This document shows, piece after piece, positions 15,564 through 23,301 of a stretch of 37,471 bases of DNA. The stretch comes from GCA-003244245 sp046262495. Its GTDB lineage: Bacteria > Actinomycetota > Actinomycetes > Mycobacteriales > Pseudonocardiaceae. The notes beneath the pieces were generated by a model that was given only the letters and a program-made list of their open reading frames with translations, was not told the origin of the DNA and did no database searches. The DNA lies in assembly GCA_046262495.1 (NCBI GenBank), contig JBHEMR010000074.1, positions 1-37,471 of the forward strand. Reading direction: 5' to 3'. Every line of letters begins with the position of its first letter. Position 1 is the stretch's first letter. Both the position numbers and the translations under genes were made by a program.

Positions 15564-15980
15564 ATGGCGTTCGTGACCGAGCCCGCGACGGTGACCTTCC
15601 GGCTGCCACTGACCGCCCTGATCGGGGTATTCGGATTGATCGTGTGCATGACTCCGGTCGCCTTCGGCGTACCGGGCTTGCAAGTGTTGTACCTCGGGCC
15701 ACTGGTGCTTGCGGTCTGGTTGGTACGCACCCGGACAGTGGTCGGCCCAGAAACCATGGTGGCGCACCGAGTATGGGGCTCACGGCGAATCGCCTGGTCT
15801 GACCTTGCGGGCCTGCGGATAGATAATCGGTCCCGGGTCGCAGCCGTGTTGCGCGCCGGGGATGAGGTGGCACTGCCGACGGTGCGGGCGCGCGACCTTC
15901 CCGTACTGATGGTGCTGAGCCACGGGCGGTTGCCTGAGTCGCTCGCCGAAGTCGGCGAGCGACCAACGTCTGAGCAGTAG
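15564..15980 (+). CDS. PH-domain membrane protein (Cfp6-like)
   Basis: 138 residues. Two closely spaced hydrophobic segments (about residues 14-55: LTALIGVFGLIVCMTPVAF and VLYLGPLVLAVWLV) are followed by a small bacterial PH-like beta domain (TRTVVGPETMVAHRVWGSRRIAWSDLAGLRIDN...RARDLPVL). The position next to ilvB and upstream of an LppZ-like gene matches mycobacterial cfp6, which supports homology. Function is unknown. ATG 15564 follows a -10-like TATGAT at 15547-15552. Confidence 0.82.
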   Translation: MAFVTEPATVTFRLPLTALIGVFGLIVCMTPVAFGVPGLQVLYLGPLVLAVWLVRTRTVVGPETMVAHRVWGSRRIAWSDLAGLRIDNRSRVAAVLRAGDEVALPTVRARDLPVLMVLSHGRLPESLAEVGERPTSEQ

Positions 15981-16072
15981 CAAACCCTTTGGTGGCTACT
16001 CACCAGCGGCACACAGATCTGCACCTACCCTTGCCGACCGTGCGACTCCCTGTGCCCAGCCCAGCCGGGCTG

Positions 16073-17248
16073 GTGAACGACCGTCGCTCGCGCGGAGGCC
16101 GCCGCCCGATCTCGGTCCTACTCGCGGGGGTGGCGCTGTTGGCCGGGTGCTCGTTGACGCCGAACTTTCCGGACCAGGCTTCCGGACCGTTCCATCCCAA
16201 ACTGGAGATCGGAACAGAAGCTGGACCGAGGCTCGAGATCCCGCAGACCCCCGGCCCATCGGGCCCGAGCCCAGACAGCCGGCCACCGCCGGGTCCGCCA
16301 CAAGGCTGCACGGATCCAGACCCGCAGGTCATCGCGACGTGCTTGGAACCGATCTCCGCGCTGGTCATACTGCCTGGCTCCGCGCCGGTGGGTCTGGCCG
16401 CTGAACGCACCACGGGCCGGATCTTGCAGGTTCAGCGCCAACGACCGAACCAGGAGGTGGCCGCGCTGGCGGTCGATCCGGCGGGGGATGGCGGCCTCAC
16501 CGGGCTCGCGCTATCCCCCAGCTATTCCGAGGATGAGCTGATCTATGCCTATATCACCACTCCCATCGACAACCGAGTGGTGCGGATCGCACCCGGCGAC
16601 ATCCCCAAACCGGTGCTGGCGGGCATCCCCCGGGGGCAGACCGGAAACGCCGGCGCGCTCGCGGTCGACTCGCATGGAATGCTCCTAGTCGCCACCGGCA
16701 ACGCCGGCAATCCTGCTGCCGCCGAGGATCCGCAGTCGCTCGCCGGCAAGGTGTTGCGCATCGACACTTTCGGCCACCCGGCACCGGGTAATCCTGGCGG
16801 TTCCAAAGTGCTGGTGGGTGGGTTACACGCACCAGGCGGGTTGTGCGTCGACCCACTGACAAACGAGCTGTGGATCACCGACCACGAGCCCGATCACGAT
16901 CTGTTGGATCGGGTACTACCAGGCCGCCCGCTGGGTCGGGCCGCCTGGACGTGGCCCGGAGGCATCGGGGCCGCGGGGTGCGCAGTTATGCGGGGCCGCA
17001 TCCAAGTCGCGTTCGCCAGCGGGGCGCCGCTGTTCGTGCTCGGAATCGGGCCGGCCGGCACGTTCGTCGGGCCATCCCTGCAGATCCCGCTGGAGCGCTA
17101 CGGCCGGATTTCCGCGGCCGCCTTGAGCCCGGACGGGCGGAAGATCTGGCTGGGCACGGTCAACAAGACAGGTGGCAAACCGATCTCCAGCGACGAGCGA
17201 GTCTTCGTCCTCCCCGACCTGGTCGGCCCCGGCGGTGGGCAGGACTAA
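16073..17248 (+). CDS. lppZ: LppZ-like lipoprotein with sugar-dehydrogenase beta-propeller
   Basis: 391 residues from GTG 16073. The N-terminus is a lipoprotein signal (RRSRGGRRP, hydrophobic core, LLAGC with Cys26), followed by a Pro-rich linker to about residue 90. A six-bladed beta-propeller of the glucose/sorbosone dehydrogenase family then follows. Characteristic stretches are VDPAGDGGLTGLALSPSY, LIYAYITTPIDNRVVRI, GNAGALAVDSHGMLLVATG, DPQSLAGKVLRID, GGLCVDPLTNELWITDHE and RISAAALSPDG. These match mycobacterial LppZ as I recall it, and the gene order agrees. It is membrane-anchored outside the cell; enzymatic activity is unproven. Longer starts at 15989 or 16040 add a tail before the signal peptide and are less likely. 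Confidence 0.82.
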   Translation: MNDRRSRGGRRPISVLLAGVALLAGCSLTPNFPDQASGPFHPKLEIGTEAGPRLEIPQTPGPSGPSPDSRPPPGPPQGCTDPDPQVIATCLEPISALVILPGSAPVGLAAERTTGRILQVQRQRPNQEVAALAVDPAGDGGLTGLALSPSYSEDELIYAYITTPIDNRVVRIAPGDIPKPVLAGIPRGQTGNAGALAVDSHGMLLVATGNAGNPAAAEDPQSLAGKVLRIDTFGHPAPGNPGGSKVLVGGLHAPGGLCVDPLTNELWITDHEPDHDLLDRVLPGRPLGRAAWTWPGGIGAAGCAVMRGRIQVAFASGAPLFVLGIGPAGTFVGPSLQIPLERYGRISAAALSPDGRKIWLGTVNKTGGKPISSDERVFVLPDLVGPGGGQD

Positions 17249-17252
17249 GTAA

Positions 17253-17298
17253 CCCGTGAGTGGCGATGCGAGTTGTGGCTCGTATTGCCACTCACGGG
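17253..17298. terminator. Bidirectional hairpin between lppZ-like gene and gatB
   Basis: CCCGTGAGTGGC / GCCACTCACGGG form a perfect 12-bp stem extended by eight more pairs (two G-T) to a six-base loop TTGTGG. It lies between convergent genes; its right arm contains the gatB stop codon. There is no T-run, so it may be a rho-assisted or bidirectional terminator. Confidence 0.6.
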
Positions 17299-18791
17299 GC
17301 GCACTGCGCCAGCACCAGCTCGCGGACGCGTTGGGCGTTGGCCTGGCCACCGGTGGCCTTCATCACCGCGCCAACGATCGCGCCCGCCGCGGCCAGCTTG
17401 CCGCCGCGGATCTTGTTGGCGATGTCGGGCGCAGCGGCTAACGCCTGCTCGACGGCACTGGTCAACGCGGCGTCGTCGGACACTACGGCCAGGCCATGCG
17501 CAGCGACGACCTCGTCGGGCTCGCCCTCCTTCGCCAGCACCCCGTCGACGACTTGACGGGCCAGGTTATTGGTCAGCGCACCCTCGGCGACCAGAGCGAT
17601 GACCCGGGCCACCTGCCCAGGGGTAATGGGTAGATCGGCGAGCTCCACACCGCGGGAGTTGGCCTGCTGGGACAGATAGGACACCCACCACGACCGAGCC
17701 TCGGCGGCCGGCCCCCCCGCGTCGACGGTGGCCGCGATGAGATCCAGCGCGCCGGCGTTGACCAGGTCACGTAGCTCGAGGTCGGACAGCCCCCACTCCG
17801 TCTTAGCCCGAGCCCGACGCTGCCAGGGCAGCTCGGGAAGGGTGGCCCGCAGCCGCTGCACCCAATCGTCGCTGGGGGCGATCGGCACCAGATCGGGCTC
17901 CGGGAAATACCGGTAGTCCTCCGAGGTCTCCTTGCGCCGCCCGGGCGACGTGGTACCGGTGGCCTCGTGGAAGTGCCGGGTCTCCTGCACGATCTCACCA
18001 CCCGAGGCGAGCACCGCGGCTTGCCGGCACATCTCGTAGCGCACCGCGCGCTCCACTGACCGTAGCGAGTTGACGTTCTTGGTCTCGGTTCGGGTGCCGA
18101 AGGTCGACGAGCCACGCGGCATCAGCGAGACGTTGGCGTCACAGCGCATCGAACCTTGGTCCATCCGCACGTCGGACACGCCCAGCGCCCGAAGCAGGTC
18201 GCGCAGCGCGGTGACGTAGGCCCGAGCGATTTCCGGCGCTCGAGCTCCGGCGCCCGCGATCGGCTTGGTGACGACCTCGATCAGGGGGACGCCGGCTCGG
18301 TTGTAGTCCAACAGCGAGTGGCTCGCGCCCTGAATCCGGCCGGTCGCACCGCCAACGTGCAGGGACTTGCCGGTGTCCTCTTCCATATGGGCACGCTCGA
18401 TGGCGACGGTGAACGTCGAGCCGTCGGCCAGTTGTACTTCTAGAGAGCCGTTCACCGCGATCGGCTCGTCGTACTGGGAGGTCTGAAAATTCTTCGGCAT
18501 GTCCGGGTAGAAGTAGTTCTTCCGGGCGAAGCGGCACCACGGAGCGATCGCGCAATTCAACGCCAACCCGATCCGCATGGCCGATTCCACCGCGACGCCG
18601 TTGAGCACCGGTAGCGCTCCTGGCAGCCCCAAACAGGTCGGGCAGACCTGGGTGTTGGGCGGCGTCCCAAACACGTTGGCGCAGCCGCAGAACATCTTCG
18701 TCGCGGTGGACAGCTCGACGTGCACCTCGAGCCCGAGCACCGGGTCGAAACGTGCCAGCACCTCGTCGTAGTCCATCAGCGCAGCGGTCAT
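17292..18791 (-). CDS. gatB: Asp-tRNA(Asn)/Glu-tRNA(Gln) amidotransferase subunit B
   Basis: 499 residues. The GatCAB subunit that binds misacylated tRNA and phosphorylates or activates it. The cradle domain begins VLGLEVHVELST, with zinc-type cysteines in MFCGC and TQVCPTCLGLPG. KNYFYPDMPKNFQTSQYDEP, HMEEDTGKSLH, DYNRAGVPLIEVVT and RCDANVSL are the family blocks. The C-terminal helical and YqeY-like tail (about 350-499) contacts the tRNA. The ATG overlaps the gatA stop by four bases. Length is normal. Confidence 0.97.
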   Translation of the reverse strand: MTAALMDYDEVLARFDPVLGLEVHVELSTATKMFCGCANVFGTPPNTQVCPTCLGLPGALPVLNGVAVESAMRIGLALNCAIAPWCRFARKNYFYPDMPKNFQTSQYDEPIAVNGSLEVQLADGSTFTVAIERAHMEEDTGKSLHVGGATGRIQGASHSLLDYNRAGVPLIEVVTKPIAGAGARAPEIARAYVTALRDLLRALGVSDVRMDQGSMRCDANVSLMPRGSSTFGTRTETKNVNSLRSVERAVRYEMCRQAAVLASGGEIVQETRHFHEATGTTSPGRRKETSEDYRYFPEPDLVPIAPSDDWVQRLRATLPELPWQRRARAKTEWGLSDLELRDLVNAGALDLIAATVDAGGPAAEARSWWVSYLSQQANSRGVELADLPITPGQVARVIALVAEGALTNNLARQVVDGVLAKEGEPDEVVAAHGLAVVSDDAALTSAVEQALAAAPDIANKIRGGKLAAAGAIVGAVMKATGGQANAQRVRELVLAQCAP

Positions 18792-20308
18792 CGGGCTGCG
18801 ACCTCCAGATCGGGCACTCGCTGAGCCAGCGGACCGCCATCGGCGCCATCGCGGGCCGCCTCGTAGGCCGCGGCCACCCGGTAGGCCCGGTCGTCGGCCA
18901 GCGCGGGCGCCATCACCTGCAGACCCACCGGTAAACCGTCGTCATCGGACAGGCCGGCCGGGACCGACAACGCGGCATTGCCCGCCAGATTCGCCGGGAT
19001 CGTGCACAGGTCCGACAGGTACATCGCCAGTGGGTCATCCACCCGCTCACCGATGGGAAACGCGGTAGTCGGGGTGGTCGGCGAAACCAGCACGTCCACC
19101 TGGTCGAACGCCGCGGCGAAGTCCCGAATGATCAGGGTCCGGACCTTCTGCGCCTGACCGTAGTAAGCGTCGTAGTAACCCGCGGACAGCGCGTAGGTGC
19201 CGAGCATGATGCGCCGCTTGACTTCCGGTCCGAAACCGGCCTCACGGGTCAGCGACATGACCTCCTCGGCGCTGCGGCTGCCGTCGTCACCGACCCGCAC
19301 CCCGTAGCGCATGCCGTCGAAGCGGGCCAGGTTCGAGGAGCACTCGCTGGGCGCGATGAGGTAATAGGCGGGTAGCGCATGGTCGAACGACGGGCAGGAC
19401 ACCTCGACGGCCTGAGCGCCCAGCTCACGCAGCCGGCTCACGGCTACCTCAAAGGCGTGTAGTACCCCGGGCTGGTAGCCGTCTCCGCGGAACTGGCTGA
19501 CCACTCCAACCCGGATTCCAGTCAGGTCACCGGTGGCACCCGCGCGGGCCGCCCGCACCACCGACGGCACCGGTGCGTCGATCGAGGTGGAGTCCAGCGG
19601 GTCGTATCCGCCGATCACCTCGTGCAGCAGCGCGGCGTCGAGCACCGTGCGGGCCACCGGGCCGCCCTGGTCCAAACTGGACGAGAAGGCCACCAGGCCG
19701 TAGCGCGACACGCCGCCGTAGGTTGGCTTGACTCCGACCGTTCCGGTCACTGCACTGGGCTGGCGGATCGAGCCGCCGGTGTCGGTGCCGATCGCCAACG
19801 GCACCTCGAAGGCGGCCACCGCCGCTGCCGAACCACCACCGGACCCGCCCGGGACGCGGTCGAGATCCCAGGGGTTGCGGGTGGGCCCATAGGCGGAGTT
19901 CTCCGTGGAGGAACCCATCGCGAACTCGTCCATGTTGGTCTTACCCACGATCACCACGCCTGCCGCGCGGAGCTTGCGGGTGACCGTGGCGTCGTATGGC
20001 GGGCACCAGCCCTGAAGCATCCGCGAGCCGCAGGTGGTCGGCATGTCGACGGTGGTGAACACATCCTTGATCGCCAGTGGCACGCCCGCCAGGGGTGACG
20101 CCGGCGGGTCCCCGCGCCGCAGCGCGTCGTCCACCTCAGCCGCGGCCGCGAGCGCGGCCTGCGCGTCAAGGTGCAGAAACGCGTGCAGGGCGGGGTCCAC
20201 GGCAGCGATCCGGTCCAGGTGCGCTCTGGTCACCTCAACCGCGGTGATTTCCTGGGCGTGGATCCGGGCAGCGAGCTCTGCGGCAGACCACCGAGTCAAC
20301 CGCGTCAT
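18788..20308 (-). CDS. gatA: Asp-tRNA(Asn)/Glu-tRNA(Gln) amidotransferase subunit A
   Basis: 506 residues. The glutaminase subunit of the amidase-signature family, which releases ammonia for transamidation. The catalytic Lys lies in LAIKDVF, the cis-Ser in PGGSGGGSAAAV (second Ser of the common GGSSGG replaced by Gly, which I believe is usual in Actinobacteria), and the Ser nucleophile in GTDTGGSIRQPS. The start at ATG 20308 overlaps the gatC stop (ATGA); the open frame continues to 20398 inside gatC. Stop and gatB start overlap likewise, so C-A-B is one coupled unit. Confidence 0.97.
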   Translation of the reverse strand: MTRLTRWSAAELAARIHAQEITAVEVTRAHLDRIAAVDPALHAFLHLDAQAALAAAAEVDDALRRGDPPASPLAGVPLAIKDVFTTVDMPTTCGSRMLQGWCPPYDATVTRKLRAAGVVIVGKTNMDEFAMGSSTENSAYGPTRNPWDLDRVPGGSGGGSAAAVAAFEVPLAIGTDTGGSIRQPSAVTGTVGVKPTYGGVSRYGLVAFSSSLDQGGPVARTVLDAALLHEVIGGYDPLDSTSIDAPVPSVVRAARAGATGDLTGIRVGVVSQFRGDGYQPGVLHAFEVAVSRLRELGAQAVEVSCPSFDHALPAYYLIAPSECSSNLARFDGMRYGVRVGDDGSRSAEEVMSLTREAGFGPEVKRRIMLGTYALSAGYYDAYYGQAQKVRTLIIRDFAAAFDQVDVLVSPTTPTTAFPIGERVDDPLAMYLSDLCTIPANLAGNAALSVPAGLSDDDGLPVGLQVMAPALADDRAYRVAAAYEAARDGADGGPLAQRVPDLEVAAR

Positions 20309-20601
20309 GATTCGTCCAGGATGCGGGGGACCCGGAACCGGCCGTCCTCCGTCGCATAGGCGCCCGAGAGCACCTGCTGCTGCGTCAACCCCGGACACGT
20401 GACGTCCGCGCGGAACACATCCGTCAACCCGACGGCGTGCGAGGTGGGTGCGATGTCCGCGGCCGCCACCTCACCGACCCGGGCAACCGACGTCAGGATC
20501 ACCTCGAGCTGGCTGGCGAACAGGTCCAGCTCCTCCTCGGTGACGGCCAGGCGAGCGAGCCGAGCGAGGTGCGCGACCTCGTCACGGGAGATGGTGGGCA
20601 C
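20305..20601 (-). CDS. gatC: Asp-tRNA(Asn)/Glu-tRNA(Gln) amidotransferase subunit C
   Basis: 98 residues. The small belt subunit that clamps GatA and GatB. The N-terminal helix ISRDEVAHLARLARLAVTEEELDLFASQLEVIL is diagnostic, followed by a partly extended tail (DIAPTSHAVGLTDVFRADV) that wraps GatA. First gene of the gatCAB unit; the divergent ACT-domain gene starts about 225 bp to the right. Confidence 0.95.
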   Translation of the reverse strand: MPTISRDEVAHLARLARLAVTEEELDLFASQLEVILTSVARVGEVAAADIAPTSHAVGLTDVFRADVTCPGLTQQQVLSGAYATEDGRFRVPRILDES

Positions 20602-20826
20602 AGGAACTCCTGAAGTGGTGCTGGATCGCTGACTGACCCGACGAGTCTAGCCTCGAGCTTTGCGGGACCGAGTGACCTGGCTGCGGGCTGGGGGGCGTAA
20701 CTTCCGGCTCGCTCTGCCGCAATCGGCGACCGGCGAGCACACGGGCTGTCGCGGTTCCGTGACTTGATGGGACGTGATGGAGGAACGCCGGATGATAGAG
20801 GCCCGAATGAACAGGCGCGGCGGCGG

Positions 20827-21480
20827 ATGTCCTTTCTGATCCGGGTCCAGCTGCCGGACCGACCTGGGGCGCTCGGCGCGGTGGCCACCGCACTGGGCGA
20901 GGTCGGCGTTGACATCCTCAGCCTCGACGTCGTCGAGCGCCGATCCGGTATCGCCATCGATGACTTGGTCGTGGAGCTTCCCTCCGGCCGGTTACCCGAC
21001 GTGTTGATCACAGCGGCGGAGTCGGTGGAGGGTGTCGAGGTTGACGCCGTCCGCCCGTGGGCGGGTGTCCTGGACACCCACCGCGAGCTGGAGTTGGTGG
21101 AACAGGTCGCCGCCGACCCCTCGCACGGCTTGCAGATCTTCACCGACGGAGTACCTAAGATCGTTCGAGCGGGTTGGGCCATGGTGCTCAGTGTCAAAAA
21201 CGGACAGTCGCACCGGGTCGCTGCCTCCTTCGCCGCGCCGGAGACCGTCGCCGGAGAGCTGCCCTGGTGGCCGCTGCGCCGCGCGACGATCCTGGATCCG
21301 GAAGACCCCTGGGTGCCGCGGCCCTGGCGGGAACTGGGCACCGAATTGGCCGCGACCCCACTGGGCAGGGCCGACCAAGCTCTGCTGATCGGTCGTCCGG
21401 GCGGACCCATGTTCCGCGCTGCCGAGGTTGCCCGCCTGGAGCACTTGGCTGGAATCGTCGCAGTGGTACTGCGTAATTAA
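20827..21480 (+). CDS. ACT-domain protein
   Basis: 217 residues from ATG 20827. The N-terminal ACT domain (FLIRVQLPDRPGALGAVATALGEVGVDILSLDVVER) is followed by a second part with DGLQ-like small-molecule-domain character (QIFTDGVPKIVRAGWAMVL...ALLIGRPGGPMFRAAEVARLEHLAGIVAVVL, GAF-like). Position divergent from gatC matches Mycobacterium Rv3013 as I remember it. The ACT fold suggests amino-acid sensing, but no target is known. An upstream start (20767) would add 20 low-complexity residues and is less likely. Confidence 0.8.
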   Translation: MSFLIRVQLPDRPGALGAVATALGEVGVDILSLDVVERRSGIAIDDLVVELPSGRLPDVLITAAESVEGVEVDAVRPWAGVLDTHRELELVEQVAADPSHGLQIFTDGVPKIVRAGWAMVLSVKNGQSHRVAASFAAPETVAGELPWWPLRRATILDPEDPWVPRPWRELGTELAATPLGRADQALLIGRPGGPMFRAAEVARLEHLAGIVAVVLRN

Positions 21481-21509
21481 ACTTCGGCAAATTGAACTTC
21501 GGCAAATTG
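21480..21509. repeat. Tandem 15-bp repeat
   Basis: AACTTCGGCAAATTG occurs twice head to tail, immediately after the ACT-protein stop and just before the end of the convergent lipoprotein gene. The AT-rich unit stands out from the surrounding sequence; it may be a slippage duplication. Confidence 0.8.
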
Positions 21510-21515
21510 AAACAG

Positions 21516-23285
21516 CTACCGGACGGCCCATTCGTTGGCGTTCCAGGTGACACCATCGGACGCGTGGCGGTAGACGCTGTCGATGTTGTTGGTGTATGCC
21601 CACATGATGGGAATCTGGAATAATGGAAGCGACACCAGATCATCGGCGAGGAGTCGATCGGCTTTCACCAAAGCGTCCGTCTGGGTAGGCTCGGCATATT
21701 CTGTCTCCGCGATATCCAGCGCAGCGTCGACCTCAGGATTGCTGTAGTGCTGATAGTTGAATATACCATTAGTCGCATAGTGCTCGGCCAGGGACCACAC
21801 TCGGGACGCACGCGAGTTCGCCGTCAGGGCGACATCGAACCGGTTGTGTGCCACAGCGTCTCCCACACGGCCCGGAGCGGCGCCGTCAGCGATCTCCATG
21901 CCAGCCTGCCGACATTGCGTCCGGATCAATTCCACTGCTCTTAAGTGGATCGGGGAGCCGTCGTGGCTGATGGCGAAGGAAAGCCGCTGGCCAGCCTTGG
22001 AGTAGACGCCATCGGGACCTAGTATCCAGCCCGCCCGCTCCAGCGTTACCTGCGCTTTCTGAGCGTCGGCAACCATCTTGTCAGAGTAGAGGTCCTCGTA
22101 TTTCACATCGTCTGTGAGAAACGCGAGGCTTCCTAGCGGCTGAGTCTCCGGACGTATACCACGAGCCAGTTCGTCGACCAGTTTATTGCGATCGATACAC
22201 TGCGCGAAAGCGATGCGGACGACCGGGTCCCGAAACAGCGGGCTGAGCAAATTAAGGTCCAGATGCTCGACGGTAGGACCACCCCGCGCCTGAAATATCA
22301 CCCCCCGACCCGACAGCGCCCGCAGCCGATCAGCCAGCAGCGGGTCGGCCGGCGGTTGCACGACGGTGAGCTGGCGGTTCGCCAGGCCCTGCACCGCAAC
22401 CGCGCCGTCCGCAACGGAGCTGAGCACGATCATCGCCGGACCTGCCGGCCGGCCCGCCCAGGTCGGGTTGCGGATCAGTACGGTCTGCGTACTCGTCGTC
22501 GAGCCGTCGAACTGATAAGGACCCGATGCCGGCATCGTCTTTGCATTGAAACCAGCCCATCTGCTGTTCCAGAAGTCACCGGCCTGCTTCAAGACGGCTG
22601 GTGGCGACGTGGGGCTCAGCGCGGTGATATCAGCGATCCCGGTCTCTCGCTCAAGGATGTGGGCCGGAAGGATGGCGTGGTGAAGGTAGTTCCGGCGCCA
22701 GTCAGCGTATGGTGATCGGTAGGTCTCGACGAACGTGTTCTTGTCCCGGCACTCGGCGCTAACACGATCTAATCCGCGCGTGGACGCCGGCGTGAAGTAA
22801 GGCGTCGTGCCGCTGCCTGCCAGCCAAGCCAGATAAAAGTCTCGACAGTCCCACGGCTGCCCATCGGACCATCTGACGTTCGGCTTGATCTTGTATGTGA
22901 CAACCTGAGGATCTTTCGCCGTCAACTCGGCTGACGCCAACACGTCGGAGTTGACCAGGAACCTACCGTTTCCGTCGATGACGAATGGGTCTACCAGGAC
23001 CTGGTTGAGCACGACGTCGTTGTCCGGGTTGTGGTCCGCTTGCACCGTCGTGTTGTTGTACGCAACAAATGGCCCTCCGTGCGCGACGAATACCGCCGGC
23101 CCGGGCGGCACCTTCGGCGCGCGATAGGATCCATCGCCATTGTCCCCACGCGCCCGGGCGTTCGCCGGCCCACTGACGCCGTCGGGACGGTCGGTTCCGC
23201 TGGCCGCTACGCAACCGGTGACCGCAAGCACAAGGCAGACGATCCCCGCTGGCAGGCTTATCAACAGCCGCGAATTTGCCGTCAC
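21516..23285 (-). CDS. ABC-type solute-binding lipoprotein (family 5)
   Basis: 589 residues. A lipoprotein signal (hydrophobic stretch LLISLPAGIVCLVLAVTGC, lipidated Cys25) precedes a family-5 extracellular solute-binding fold of the oligopeptide type. Recognisable parts are VVTYKIKPNVRWSDGQPWDCRDFYLAWLAG, GPYQFDGSTTSTQTVLIRNPTW, PVVRIAFAQCIDRNKLVDEL and a C-terminal FNYQHYSNPEVDAALDIAETE...LPLFQIPIMWAYTNNIDSVY. GTG 23285 has AGGAGG upstream. It follows the LpqW-like gene by 16 bp on the same strand and appears to be a diverged paralogue. No permease or ATPase genes are adjacent, so it may act outside classical uptake. Confidence 0.87.
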   Translation of the reverse strand: MTANSRLLISLPAGIVCLVLAVTGCVAASGTDRPDGVSGPANARARGDNGDGSYRAPKVPPGPAVFVAHGGPFVAYNNTTVQADHNPDNDVVLNQVLVDPFVIDGNGRFLVNSDVLASAELTAKDPQVVTYKIKPNVRWSDGQPWDCRDFYLAWLAGSGTTPYFTPASTRGLDRVSAECRDKNTFVETYRSPYADWRRNYLHHAILPAHILERETGIADITALSPTSPPAVLKQAGDFWNSRWAGFNAKTMPASGPYQFDGSTTSTQTVLIRNPTWAGRPAGPAMIVLSSVADGAVAVQGLANRQLTVVQPPADPLLADRLRALSGRGVIFQARGGPTVEHLDLNLLSPLFRDPVVRIAFAQCIDRNKLVDELARGIRPETQPLGSLAFLTDDVKYEDLYSDKMVADAQKAQVTLERAGWILGPDGVYSKAGQRLSFAISHDGSPIHLRAVELIRTQCRQAGMEIADGAAPGRVGDAVAHNRFDVALTANSRASRVWSLAEHYATNGIFNYQHYSNPEVDAALDIAETEYAEPTQTDALVKADRLLADDLVSLPLFQIPIMWAYTNNIDSVYRHASDGVTWNANEWAVR

Positions 23286-23301
23286 TGGAGACCTCCTGGT
23301 G

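Noticed and set aside
15233..16024. Long N-terminal extension of the PIN-domain frame
   Set aside because: It runs antisense to the PH-domain gene and through the antitoxin in another frame; the PIN fold begins at 15232.
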